64,000 nt of DNA from assembly GCF_029946505.1 (NCBI RefSeq), contig NZ_JARZHG010000007.1, forward strand, positions 124,001 to 188,000, written 5' to 3'. The position numbers were made by a program, and so were the translations under genes. This DNA is from Polyangium sp. y55x31. GTDB lineage: Bacteria > Myxococcota_A > Polyangia > Polyangiales > Polyangiaceae. Every line of letters starts with the position of its first letter. The stretch's first letter is position 1. The notes under the pieces are model-generated. The model did not search any database. It was not told the origin of the DNA and was given only the letters and a program-made list of their open reading frames with translations. Shown here piece by piece: positions 35,711-43,649 of this stretch.

Positions 35711-36030
35711 GACGAACTCGTCGACCCGCACCACGCAATCGACGTCGCCGCTCAGCGAGCTCACCGCCCACGCCGACGCCCTCACCGCCCCCTGCGACGC
35801 AATCGTCGACCCGCCCCGCGCCGTCGTCCCCTCCCCCCGACGCCCTCACCGCCCGCCCCCTCGACCTCGTCGATGCCGCCCACGCAATCGTCGACCTCTC
35901 CCGACGACCTCGTCGCCGGTTGCCACGCGCTCGTCGATCCGCCCGACGATCCCGCGTGCCCGCTCGACGTCATCGTCGACCCTGCTCGACGACTTCGTCG
36001 ACCCATCCCGACGACCTCACCCACCCTCGC
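35711..36030. repeat. Degenerate 21/22-bp minisatellite, about 15 units
   Basis: Units of 21-22 bp with consensus GAC GNN NTC GTC GAC CC run head to tail from 35711 to about 36030, with a higher-order 64-bp period. For example, near-identical units start at 35711, 35775, 35839 and 35903. If read as codons, each 21-bp unit would encode a heptad such as D-D-L-V-D-P-x, but the 22-bp units shift the frame, so the coding-like pieces fall successively in all three plus-strand frames. No intact frame spans it. The rest of 35622-36127 shows nothing else except the ribosome-binding site of the following gene. Confidence 0.75.
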
Positions 36031-36127
36031 CGTCGATTTCGTGCTGAATCACGCCCACCCCTCGACGGCGCGATTCCTCTGATTACGTTCCCGCCTTCCC
36101 CGCAACCCTTGCAAAAGAGGTATCGCG

Positions 36128-36622
36128 ATGTCCAATGTAGCTGCAAAGCCCTATCCCGGTCCGTTCGAGTTCTCCCTCAAGGATTGCCAGGCCGACCTCG
36201 TCGACCTCGCCCCGGGCGCGATGGCCCACCTCCGCTTCGAGCACGACGGCCTCGCCGACGTATTCGCAGAGCTCGCCGTCAGCATCCCCGCCCTCGGCGA
36301 CGACGCCGGCAATCTGCCGAAGGTCCATCAGCGCATCCTCGACGCCAATGCCTCAATCGACAAACTCGCCGCCCACGAGGTCATCCTCGCCAAGGCCCTC
36401 GAGGTCGTCCGGGAATCACGCGCGAAGAAGGTGCACGAGCGTGAAAACGACATCGCCGCCATCGTCGATTCCGTGAAGTCGACGGCGCGCCGCGGCGGAG
36501 ACGAAGCGCTCCTCAACGCATTCGAGAAGACCGTCAAGTACAACGCGCAGATCGCCGAGAAAGCCGCGAAGACGCGCCGCAAGAATGCCGAGGCCGTAAA
36601 GACCGCGGCCCCCACCGGCTGA
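36128..36622 (+). CDS. Alpha-helical cytoplasmic protein of unknown function
   Basis: A 164-residue protein with no signal peptide. Residues ~20-75 are mixed, and the C-terminal ~100 residues are mainly helical with high Lys/Ala (HEVILAKALEVVRESRAKKVHERENDIAA; NAFEKTVKYNAQIAEKAAKTRRKNAE), probably a coiled coil. The ATG at 36128 has AGAGG 8 nt upstream. The gene follows the minisatellite directly, which could mean its promoter lies within or after the repeat. No family is recognised. It stands alone on the plus strand and its stop is 55 bp from that of the convergent sugar-phosphate-cyclase-like gene. Confidence 0.7.
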   Translation: MSNVAAKPYPGPFEFSLKDCQADLVDLAPGAMAHLRFEHDGLADVFAELAVSIPALGDDAGNLPKVHQRILDANASIDKLAAHEVILAKALEVVRESRAKKVHERENDIAAIVDSVKSTARRGGDEALLNAFEKTVKYNAQIAEKAAKTRRKNAEAVKTAAPTG

Positions 36623-36677
36623 CCGACGCAAGGGTGGGACGGCGGCGCCCTATCCCAGCCGCGCCGCCATCCCCTTG

Positions 36678-37889
36678 TCAGGCCAGCGCAAATGCATGCG
36701 CCCGATGCGCATCCCGATGCGCCAGCCGCGTGATGGCCTCCCGCAGCACGTCCTCGCGCAGCTCGTGCGGAACCACGCCATTGCCGATCCCTTGCAGCAA
36801 TGGCACGTGCGGCGACCGCCCAAAGGACCGCTCCGACAAACCGTCGAGGAGCAAGAGCCGTCCCTCGGAATCGACGTTGCCGAGCGTGTCGTGCCACAGC
36901 CGCAGCCCGAGCCGCTCGAGCAGCCGGTGGATCGACTCGCGCTCGCCTTCCGTGTTCGTCCCGTGCAGCGCGCCGAGCGTCGTGTCGAGCGCGATGCCCA
37001 CCGCGAGCGCCTCGCCCTGACGGATGCGCCGTTCCGTGTGCAGCTCGATCCGATCCGCCGACCATGCCCCGAACGCGAGCGGCCCCTCCGCTCCGTAGAC
37101 GTCCTCGTTCGGCGCCATCGCCGCGAAGTCGGCGTGCAGGGCGGCGCTCTGCTGGAGCAGCTCCGCGACGGCGTCGCGTTCGCCCGAGGCGAGCCGGTGG
37201 GCGTGCGAGACGATCCAGCCGAAAAGCTCCTCGTCCCACAGGAGCGCGGCGCGTACGGCCTGGACGAGGCCGAAGACCTTTTCGCGCGTCTTCTGGGTCT
37301 CGACGAAGCGGCGATCGCACACGACCGCGTAGGGCGCGCGGAAACTGCACAGGAAGTCCTTCGTGCCGAACGCGTTGATGGCGCTCTTCGGCAGCACCGC
37401 GGGTCCGGCCTGCGCGAGCGTCGTCGTGGGCACGCGGACGACGCGCGGCGCGCTCTGCACCATCGACGCGGCGAAGCCCACGAGGTCGAGCAGCGACGCA
37501 CCGCCCACGACGAGCAGGACCGAGCGTCGATCGAGCTCCAGGGCGTGGAAGTACGCCTGCAGGCGCGCGGGCAGCGTCGCGTCGTCCTTCATGCTCTCGC
37601 CCCCGCCCTGAACGATCGGCGGGGCCACGAGATCCAGCGCGTCGTTGTGACACCGGGCATACCGCTCGATGTGCAAATTCAGCTCGGGCTGGGCAGCGAT
37701 CGCACCGCGGTCGACGATCGCCGCGACGCGGTGCCGGACGTCGGGCTCGCGCCGCACGATGAGGTGGCGCAAGTCACGGTTCATCGGCGAGAACACGTCG
37801 CTCGTGAAGCAGACGGGGTACTCGAACGACGATGCCGAGGCTCTGACGTGGACAATCACAGCGCTCTCCGGAAGTGAGCACGCCTGCAT
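36678..37889 (-). CDS. 3-dehydroquinate synthase/EboD-like protein lacking metal ligands
   Basis: A 403-residue protein of the DHQ synthase superfamily, closest by eye to EboD. Recognisable parts are PPIVQGGGESMKDD, the NAD-binding VVGGASLLDLVGFAA, VPTTTLAQAG and KSAINAFGTKDFLCSF, with the lysine that contacts phosphate. The three metal ligands of AroB are Glu in the ECIK motif, His in GHTFGH and His in LHGEAVA. The aligned segments here read GLVQAVRAALL, FGAWSADRIE and RQGEALAVGIALD. So Glu, His and His appear replaced by Gln, Ala and Gln. It may be a pseudoenzyme or have another chemistry. ATG 37889 is preferred over a GTG at 37925. Confidence 0.75.
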   Translation of the reverse strand: MQACSLPESAVIVHVRASASSFEYPVCFTSDVFSPMNRDLRHLIVRREPDVRHRVAAIVDRGAIAAQPELNLHIERYARCHNDALDLVAPPIVQGGGESMKDDATLPARLQAYFHALELDRRSVLLVVGGASLLDLVGFAASMVQSAPRVVRVPTTTLAQAGPAVLPKSAINAFGTKDFLCSFRAPYAVVCDRRFVETQKTREKVFGLVQAVRAALLWDEELFGWIVSHAHRLASGERDAVAELLQQSAALHADFAAMAPNEDVYGAEGPLAFGAWSADRIELHTERRIRQGEALAVGIALDTTLGALHGTNTEGERESIHRLLERLGLRLWHDTLGNVDSEGRLLLLDGLSERSFGRSPHVPLLQGIGNGVVPHELREDVLREAITRLAHRDAHRAHAFALA

Positions 37890-37929
37890 GCGGCGTACCG
37901 ATCGGTCGAGCGCGATCGTGGGCACAAAC

Positions 37930-37968
37930 GAACAATCCCCGGGAGGCCGAGCCTACCGGGGACTGTTC
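37930..37968 (-). terminator. Terminator of tRNA-Pro
   Basis: A 13-bp stem with one mismatch (GAACAATCCCCGG opposite CCGGGGACTGTTC) lies 24 nt past the tRNA 3' end on the minus strand. It is followed there by a U-rich stretch (TTGTTCGTTTGTG). This fits an intrinsic terminator and separates the tRNA from the next minus-strand gene. Confidence 0.65.
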
Positions 37969-37988
37969 TCGTGTACTTCGCTACTGCC

Positions 37989-38065
<77 letters not shown>

Positions 38066-38100
38066 TACGCCGCGGGCTTTCGCCACCGACGTGGGGGCGG

Positions 38101-38129
38101 ACCATGCTCGCACCGGACGCTTCTGTCAA
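38101..38129 (-). promoter_or_regulatory. Promoter of tRNA-Pro
   Basis: On the minus strand, TTGACA (38129-38124) is a perfect -35 box. A 17-nt spacer follows, then CATGGT (38106-38101) as a weak -10 box. The predicted start would be near 38094, about 29 nt upstream of the mature tRNA 5' end. Confidence 0.55.
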
Positions 38130-38288
38130 GTCCTGTCGAGCAGAGATTTCACCGACGGGCCACCGCCCTGGGCGTCCTCACGTCCGCCGGGGACGTCGGA
38201 TGAGCGGAAAAATCTAGAAACGCAAGTAAAAAAGTCGATCCCGGAGCGGACGGGCTCGTGTTAAAGTGCTACTGGAATCGAGACGTGA

Positions 38289-38314
38289 CCTGGGGGCGCT
38301 CAGAGCCCCCCAGG
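38289..38314 (+). promoter_or_regulatory. Strong hairpin in the leader of the RR-XRE gene
   Basis: CCTGGGGG pairs with CCCCCAGG, and an inner GCT/AGC pairing continues the stem above a one-base bulge, giving 11 bp with a CAG loop. It lies 89 nt upstream of the GTG start at 38403 and has no U-run after it, so it is more likely a leader structure than a terminator. Confidence 0.45.
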
Positions 38315-38402
38315 CCGAACATGCGGCGACTCCAGGGGGGGGACGAAGCCTTCGGGCGTCGACGAGAGCCCCAGTCGATGTGGCCGCGAATAGGAGGACA
38401 AG

Positions 38403-39011
<609 letters not shown>

Positions 39012-39030
39012 ATGACGCCCTCACCCCCCG

Positions 39031-39056
39031 CCCCCTCTCCCTCGCAGGAGAGGGGG
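39031..39056. terminator. Bidirectional terminator-like hairpin between convergent genes
   Basis: CCCCCTCTCC and GGAGAGGGGG form a perfect 10-bp stem with loop CTCGCA, exactly between two convergent stop codons (39011 and 39087). There is no clear U-run, so termination efficiency is uncertain. The stem is likely a dispersed intergenic repeat type. Confidence 0.6.
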
Positions 39057-39086
39057 AGAAGAGAAGAGCGGGAGGGGGGAGAAGAG

Positions 39087-39773
39087 CTAGGGCGCTGAAG
39101 CTTTCGCGATCGCGCGGTCGAGCCGCGTGATGTCCACGCCGGTGATGCGATCGATCGCCTTGCCGCGCTTGTCGTACACGACGACGTACGGGAGCTGGGG
39201 AACGTTCGCGAGGTAGCGCTTCGCGAGCGGCGTGTCCCAGTCCCCCACGTCGAGGCGCCGATACGCGACGTCCGTGCGCGCGCCGAGCACCTTCGCCATG
39301 TGCTCGTCCACCTTGCGGCACGGGCCGCACCACTCCGCCGAGAAGTCGACGACCGTGACCTTGTCCGTCGCGAGATGCGGCGCGAGGTCCGGTACGTCGC
39401 CTCCGTCCTCCACGACCGTGCGCACGTCCGCGCCCTCGGGGAACGCGGCGCGTTCGAGATAACGGCCCTTGCCCGCGCCGAGGATCGCCTCGAACCCGTC
39501 CTCGGCAGCGAGCTTGCGGACCGCCGTGAACACGTCGAAATTCGGCGCGGCCACGACCTGCACTTCCGCCTTGCGACGATCGAACCGAGCGTCGTAGACG
39601 CCCGGGCGTTCACGCAAGTCCGCGACGATCTCGTCGCCGCAGTCGCTGCAGTCGATCTTGTCGAGCGAGACGATCACGGTGCGCGCGTCCTTCGGATACG
39701 AGCGCGCGCCGCCGCACGCAGTGAGCAGGACGAACGCGGACAGCGTGAACAGGTGCTTCAGCGAAGTGCGCAT
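39087..39773 (-). CDS. Thioredoxin-fold lipoprotein with heavy-metal-associated-like domain
   Basis: A 228-residue lipoprotein (lipobox VLLTAC, signal MRTSLKHLFTLSAFVLLTAC). Residues ~30-90 look like a heavy-metal-associated (HMA) fold with two cysteines (VSLDKIDCSDCGDEI, then YDARFDRRKAEVQV). Residues ~125-228 are a thioredoxin domain with active site WCGPC (VVDFSAEWCGPCRKVDEHM) and cis-Pro region LPYVVVYD. It would act in the periplasm on disulphides, possibly in metal or cytochrome maturation (inference). The ATG at 39773 diverges from trpE, with ~100 bp between starts. Confidence 0.87.
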   Translation of the reverse strand: MRTSLKHLFTLSAFVLLTACGGARSYPKDARTVIVSLDKIDCSDCGDEIVADLRERPGVYDARFDRRKAEVQVVAAPNFDVFTAVRKLAAEDGFEAILGAGKGRYLERAAFPEGADVRTVVEDGGDVPDLAPHLATDKVTVVDFSAEWCGPCRKVDEHMAKVLGARTDVAYRRLDVGDWDTPLAKRYLANVPQLPYVVVYDKRGKAIDRITGVDITRLDRAIAKASAP

Positions 39774-39875
39774 CGCAAGGTCACACGATGCCGCCCCGGT
39801 CGCACCGGAGCAAGGCGCTGGCGCAGGCCTGAATCCACGCGGCAAGGCATGCTCGCTCGGTGTAACCTCTCGCGC

Positions 39876-41417
39876 GTGAGCCAGAGCCAGATCCTCACCC
39901 GGACCCTCGCCGCCGATCACGTCACGCCTGTCCGCGCGTACAACGCGCTCCGGGCACAATCCGCCGGTCGTTCGTCGTTTCTGCTCGAGTCCGTACTGCC
40001 TGGAGAGCGCTGGGGACGCTACTCGATCCTCGGCTACCGCGCGCGCACCGAGCACGCCTACCCGCCGGGCGCGAACGCGCTCGAGCTGCTCGCCAGCGAC
40101 GCCGCCGAGCTCGAGAACGCCGAGGGGCTCGCGGCGCGCTTCTCGCAAGCGCTCGTCGGCTACCTCGTCTACGACGCGGCGAACGTGGCGAACGGCATCA
40201 AGCCGTGGCCGAACGAGGGCATGAGCGGGCGGCTCATGCGCGACTGCACCGTGGTCGTGTTCGACAACCTCGAGCAGACGCTCACGATCGCAGGTCGCTC
40301 GAAGGGCGCGATCGATCGGTGCGCGTGGGAGATGACGCACGGGCCGGAGCTCGATCCGCTGCCGTCGCCGGATCCGACGCTCGAAGCGCTGTTCGCCGAG
40401 CCGAACATCGACGACGACACGTACGCGGCGAAAGTCGCGAAGGCGAAGCAGTACATCGAGGCGGGCGACTGCCTGCAGATCGTTTTGGCTCGAACGTTCC
40501 GCGCGCCGCTGCGAAACGCGGACCCGTTCGACGTGTACCGCGCGCTCCGGGTGCTCTCGCCCTCGCCGTACTTGTTCTTCCTGGATTTTTCGGAGACGCC
40601 GTTCGCCGAAGGGATGGCGATCGCGGGCGCGTCGCCCGAGACGATGGTGCGCGTGTCGGGCGGCAAGGTGACGCTCCGGCCGATCGCGGGGACACGCAAG
40701 CGCGGCGCGACACAAGAGGAGGACGAGGCGCTCGAGCGTGAGCTCGTGGCCGATCCGAAGGAGCGCGCCGAGCACGTGATGCTCGTCGATCTGGCGCGCA
40801 ACGACGTGGGCCGCGTGGCCGCGCCGGGCTCGGTGTCCGTGACGAGCGAGATGAAGGTGCAGCGCTTCTCGCACGTGATGCACCTCGTGAGCGAGGTGGA
40901 AGGGACGCTCGCGGAGGACAAGTCGCCGATCGACGCGGTGCGTGCAGCGATGCCGGCGGGGACGCTCTCGGGCGCGCCGAAGGTGCGAGCGATGCAGATC
41001 ATCCGCCAGCTCGAGCCCGGTCCGCGCGGCGTGTACGGCGGCGCGATCGGGTACGTGCTTCCGGATGGAACGGTCGACTTCGCGATCCCGATCCGCACGG
41101 TGATCGCGCGCGGCGCGGAGTTCGAGGTGACGGCGGGCGCCGGGATCGTGGCCGACAGCGAGCCGCTGCGCGAGGCCGAGGAGACGCGCATCAAGGCGCG
41201 CGCGGCGCTGGCGGCGATCCGGAGCGCGCAGGACGCGGTCGAGCGGCGCGAGGCGGAGGCCGCGGCGCTGCAAAAGCGGCGCGAGGAGGCGGAGCGGAAG
41301 AAGGCCGAGGCGGCCGCGGCGGAGGCGGCGGCCGCGGCGGAGGCGGCGGCCGCGGACGCGACGAATTCGAATGGTGGGGGCGACGCGGGCTCGAATGATT
41401 CGGGGGCCGCGAGCTAG
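39876..41417 (+). CDS. trpE: Anthranilate synthase component I with Ala/Glu-rich tail
   Basis: A 513-residue enzyme that converts chorismate and glutamine (or ammonia) to anthranilate, the first step of tryptophan synthesis. The Trp-binding feedback motif LLES followed by ten residues and Ser is present (FLLESVLPGERWGRYS, residues 36-50). The catalytic half has PSPYLFFLDF, IAGASPETMVRV, PIAGTRKRG, ELVADPKERAEHVMLVDLARNDVG and AGAGIVADSEP. Residues ~448-513 form an unusual Ala/Glu/Lys tail that ends in Gly/Asn/Ser. GTG 39876 is chosen; ATG 39849 is also possible. No trpG or other trp gene is adjacent. Confidence 0.93.
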   Translation: MSQSQILTRTLAADHVTPVRAYNALRAQSAGRSSFLLESVLPGERWGRYSILGYRARTEHAYPPGANALELLASDAAELENAEGLAARFSQALVGYLVYDAANVANGIKPWPNEGMSGRLMRDCTVVVFDNLEQTLTIAGRSKGAIDRCAWEMTHGPELDPLPSPDPTLEALFAEPNIDDDTYAAKVAKAKQYIEAGDCLQIVLARTFRAPLRNADPFDVYRALRVLSPSPYLFFLDFSETPFAEGMAIAGASPETMVRVSGGKVTLRPIAGTRKRGATQEEDEALERELVADPKERAEHVMLVDLARNDVGRVAAPGSVSVTSEMKVQRFSHVMHLVSEVEGTLAEDKSPIDAVRAAMPAGTLSGAPKVRAMQIIRQLEPGPRGVYGGAIGYVLPDGTVDFAIPIRTVIARGAEFEVTAGAGIVADSEPLREAEETRIKARAALAAIRSAQDAVERREAEAAALQKRREEAERKKAEAAAAEAAAAAEAAAADATNSNGGGDAGSNDSGAAS

Positions 41418-41429
41418 GAGCGCCCTCGA

Positions 41430-43094
41430 TCAGGGCGAAAGCTTGGCGAGGAAGGCGTCGCCGGAGGTGAGGTTCGCGTTCAGCGCGCCGCCACCGAAAT
41501 CGATCGAGCCGCCGTAGAGCGCGCCTGCGAGAATCGTGTTCCCGGCGGTGTCGACGGCGACGCCGCCGAGCCGCTGCTCCTCACTGTCGCCGAAATGCCC
41601 GGCCCAGAGCGTCGCGCCCGAAGGATCGAGCTTCGCGGCGAAGATGTCGTACGTCGTCGTGGAGGAGCCGGGGACCGAGCCGAGGCCGAGATCGACGCTG
41701 CCCTGGAAATGGCCGGCGACGCTGACGTTGCCGGCGGCGTCGACGTCGAGCAGCACCTGCTCCTGATAATTCGGGCCACCGAGGCGCTTGGTCCAGACGT
41801 GGTTGCCCGTCGGGTCGAGCTTGGCGACGAACCCGTCGTAATTGCCGAGGCCGGTGAGCGTCGGCCCGCCGAACGTGGCGCGGTAGTAGAAGTAGCCGCC
41901 GAGGAGGAGGTTGCCGCTCGGATCGACGCGGAGCGAAGACAGGATCTGGTCGTACTGGCCGCCGAGGTTCTTCGCCCAGATCGTGTTGCCCGAAGGGTCG
42001 ATCTCCGCGAGAAGGATCTCGACGCCCGAGCCGGAGAGCGCGCCCGTGCCGACGTCGGCCGAGCTGTTGTAGAGGAAGCCGAGGACGACGTCGCCCGCCG
42101 CGTCGACGTCGATCACCGGGAGCCTTTGTGATTTCGTCGCGACGAACCTCTTGCCCCAGACGAGGTTGCCCGCCGCGTCGAATTTCCCGAGGACCACGTC
42201 CTCGTCGGCGCCGGCGAGCGGGCCGGCTCCGAAATCGAAGGGCTGGGTGCTGTAGCTCGCGTAGTAAACGTTGCCGAACGCGTCCGCGGCGACGCTGCCG
42301 CCGAACGAGCCTCCCGCGAAGGCTCGCGCCCAGAGCGTATTGCCCGCGGGGTCGAGCTTCACGAGGAAGGAGCCGAGCCCCGCGACCGTCAATGGCCCCG
42401 TGCCGAAATCACAGGTGCCGCTGAAGATGCCGGCGGCGAGCACGTTGCCCGCGCCGTCCGCCGTGACGGAGTAAATGGTCCCGCCGCTCGTGCCGCCGAC
42501 GTTCGGGCAGAGGGGCTTCACCCACGCGGCGGAGCCGGCCGCGTCGTATTCGACCACGCCCATCCCGCCCGTAATGGGGATCGGACCGCTGCCGAAATCG
42601 ACGTTGCCGTCCGAGGCGCTGAAACCGACGAAGATGTTGTTCGAGGCGTCGGTCGCCACAGGGCCGAACGTCTGCCCTCCCTGGTCGAGGACGCCGCGGC
42701 TCCAGACGTGCGTGCCGCCGGGGCAGCCGCCGAAGCCGTCACAATCCTCGTCCTCGGGCGTGCTGCAATCCTCGGGCTGCGGCGCCTGATCGGGCACGCA
42801 TTCGAGCTCGGCGTAGTAGCCGCAGGTGAGCGTGCCGGCGGCGCAAATGCCCGGCTGGCCCGTGTCACAGGCGAGGCCGTACGACGGATCGTCCTCGTCG
42901 ACCTCGCCGTCGTGGTCATTGTCGCGGCCGTCGCAGACTTCGTCCTCGGGCGGACCGAGGATCGCGGACGGCGCCCCGGGGACCAGGGGGTTCGACGTCG
43001 AAGGATCACCGGGCTCCGCGCCGCAACCGGCGAAGCCACAAGCGGTGACGAGCATGAGGACAGGAATCGAAGGGGGGAAATGGAAAACACGCAT
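41430..43094 (-). CDS. Lipoprotein with MopE-like metal motif and propeller-type repeats
   Basis: A 554-residue lipoprotein. The signal ends CGFAGC. Residues ~55-75 hold CDGRDNDHDGEVDEDDP, an Asp-rich putative metal-binding motif like that of MopE-type proteins, followed by Cys-containing segments. The rest is a series of ~45-residue repeats with VAGxFxGTxDFGxGPLxxxG and FVAKLDPxGNxxWxKxxGG patterns, resembling SBBP/NHL-type beta-propeller blades. These proteins are common on myxobacterial surfaces, but the ligand is unknown. The ATG at 43094 starts the signal. The stop is 12 bp from the trpE stop (convergent). Confidence 0.83.
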   Translation of the reverse strand: MRVFHFPPSIPVLMLVTACGFAGCGAEPGDPSTSNPLVPGAPSAILGPPEDEVCDGRDNDHDGEVDEDDPSYGLACDTGQPGICAAGTLTCGYYAELECVPDQAPQPEDCSTPEDEDCDGFGGCPGGTHVWSRGVLDQGGQTFGPVATDASNNIFVGFSASDGNVDFGSGPIPITGGMGVVEYDAAGSAAWVKPLCPNVGGTSGGTIYSVTADGAGNVLAAGIFSGTCDFGTGPLTVAGLGSFLVKLDPAGNTLWARAFAGGSFGGSVAADAFGNVYYASYSTQPFDFGAGPLAGADEDVVLGKFDAAGNLVWGKRFVATKSQRLPVIDVDAAGDVVLGFLYNSSADVGTGALSGSGVEILLAEIDPSGNTIWAKNLGGQYDQILSSLRVDPSGNLLLGGYFYYRATFGGPTLTGLGNYDGFVAKLDPTGNHVWTKRLGGPNYQEQVLLDVDAAGNVSVAGHFQGSVDLGLGSVPGSSTTTYDIFAAKLDPSGATLWAGHFGDSEEQRLGGVAVDTAGNTILAGALYGGSIDFGGGALNANLTSGDAFLAKLSP

Positions 43095-43213
43095 TCGGAC
43101 CTCCCGCGGGTATCCCATCGACAAGAACGTCGATGGTCGATTCGCAGAAGAGCCGAGCGTACACCGGTCGAGACCGGCAGGCAGCTCTCATTTGGGAAAT
43201 CCTGGCGATCAGG

Positions 43214-43591
43214 TCAGGCGCGGCGCATGCCCACGCCGAAGGCCAATCGGACGTTCGGTCGCGCCAAATAGAAGATTACCGCTGCCGCAATCACGATGGC
43301 GATCCACGCCGGCCAGGCGGCCGGCGCCGCCGCGACCGAGACGATCGCGAAGAGGCCGTTCACCGCCTGGATTCCAAGCGTCACGACCCACGCCCAGGCG
43401 CGCAGCGTGAGGAGCCCCCACGCCACGGCGAACATGGCAATCCCGACGGCGAGGTCGAGCGCGATCGCCCAAGGCGGTAGCTGCGCGCCCGTGACGGCTG
43501 GGATGCTGGAGAGCACGGTGAGCACGCCGCTGAGCGCCATGAGCACGGCCACGACGATGATGCCGGCAGGCCTCGTCTTCAGTTCATTCAT
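43214..43591 (-). CDS. Small integral membrane protein
   Basis: A 125-residue protein with four predicted transmembrane helices (GIIVVAVLMALSGVLTVLSS, ALDLAVGIAMFAVAWGLLTL, WAWVVTLGIQAVNGLFAIVS, AWIAIVIAAAVIFYLA). Charged residues are mainly at the ends. The ATG at 43591 (MNELKTRP) is preferred over an upstream start. It resembles the small four-helix membrane proteins found widely in actinobacteria and myxobacteria; no specific role is known. The next minus-strand gene, a propeller-type lipoprotein, starts 119 bp downstream of its stop. Confidence 0.7.
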   Translation of the reverse strand: MNELKTRPAGIIVVAVLMALSGVLTVLSSIPAVTGAQLPPWAIALDLAVGIAMFAVAWGLLTLRAWAWVVTLGIQAVNGLFAIVSVAAAPAAWPAWIAIVIAAAVIFYLARPNVRLAFGVGMRRA

Positions 43592-43649
43592 GAAGACGCG
43601 CCGATGCAAGAGGCGCGCGACGCGTCCTTTCCGCTCGGAGTCCGCGCGC

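Noticed and set aside
39774-39875. Trp attenuator leader before trpE
   Set aside because: No short leader peptide with tandem Trp codons and no alternating hairpins; only a small 5-bp hairpin is visible.
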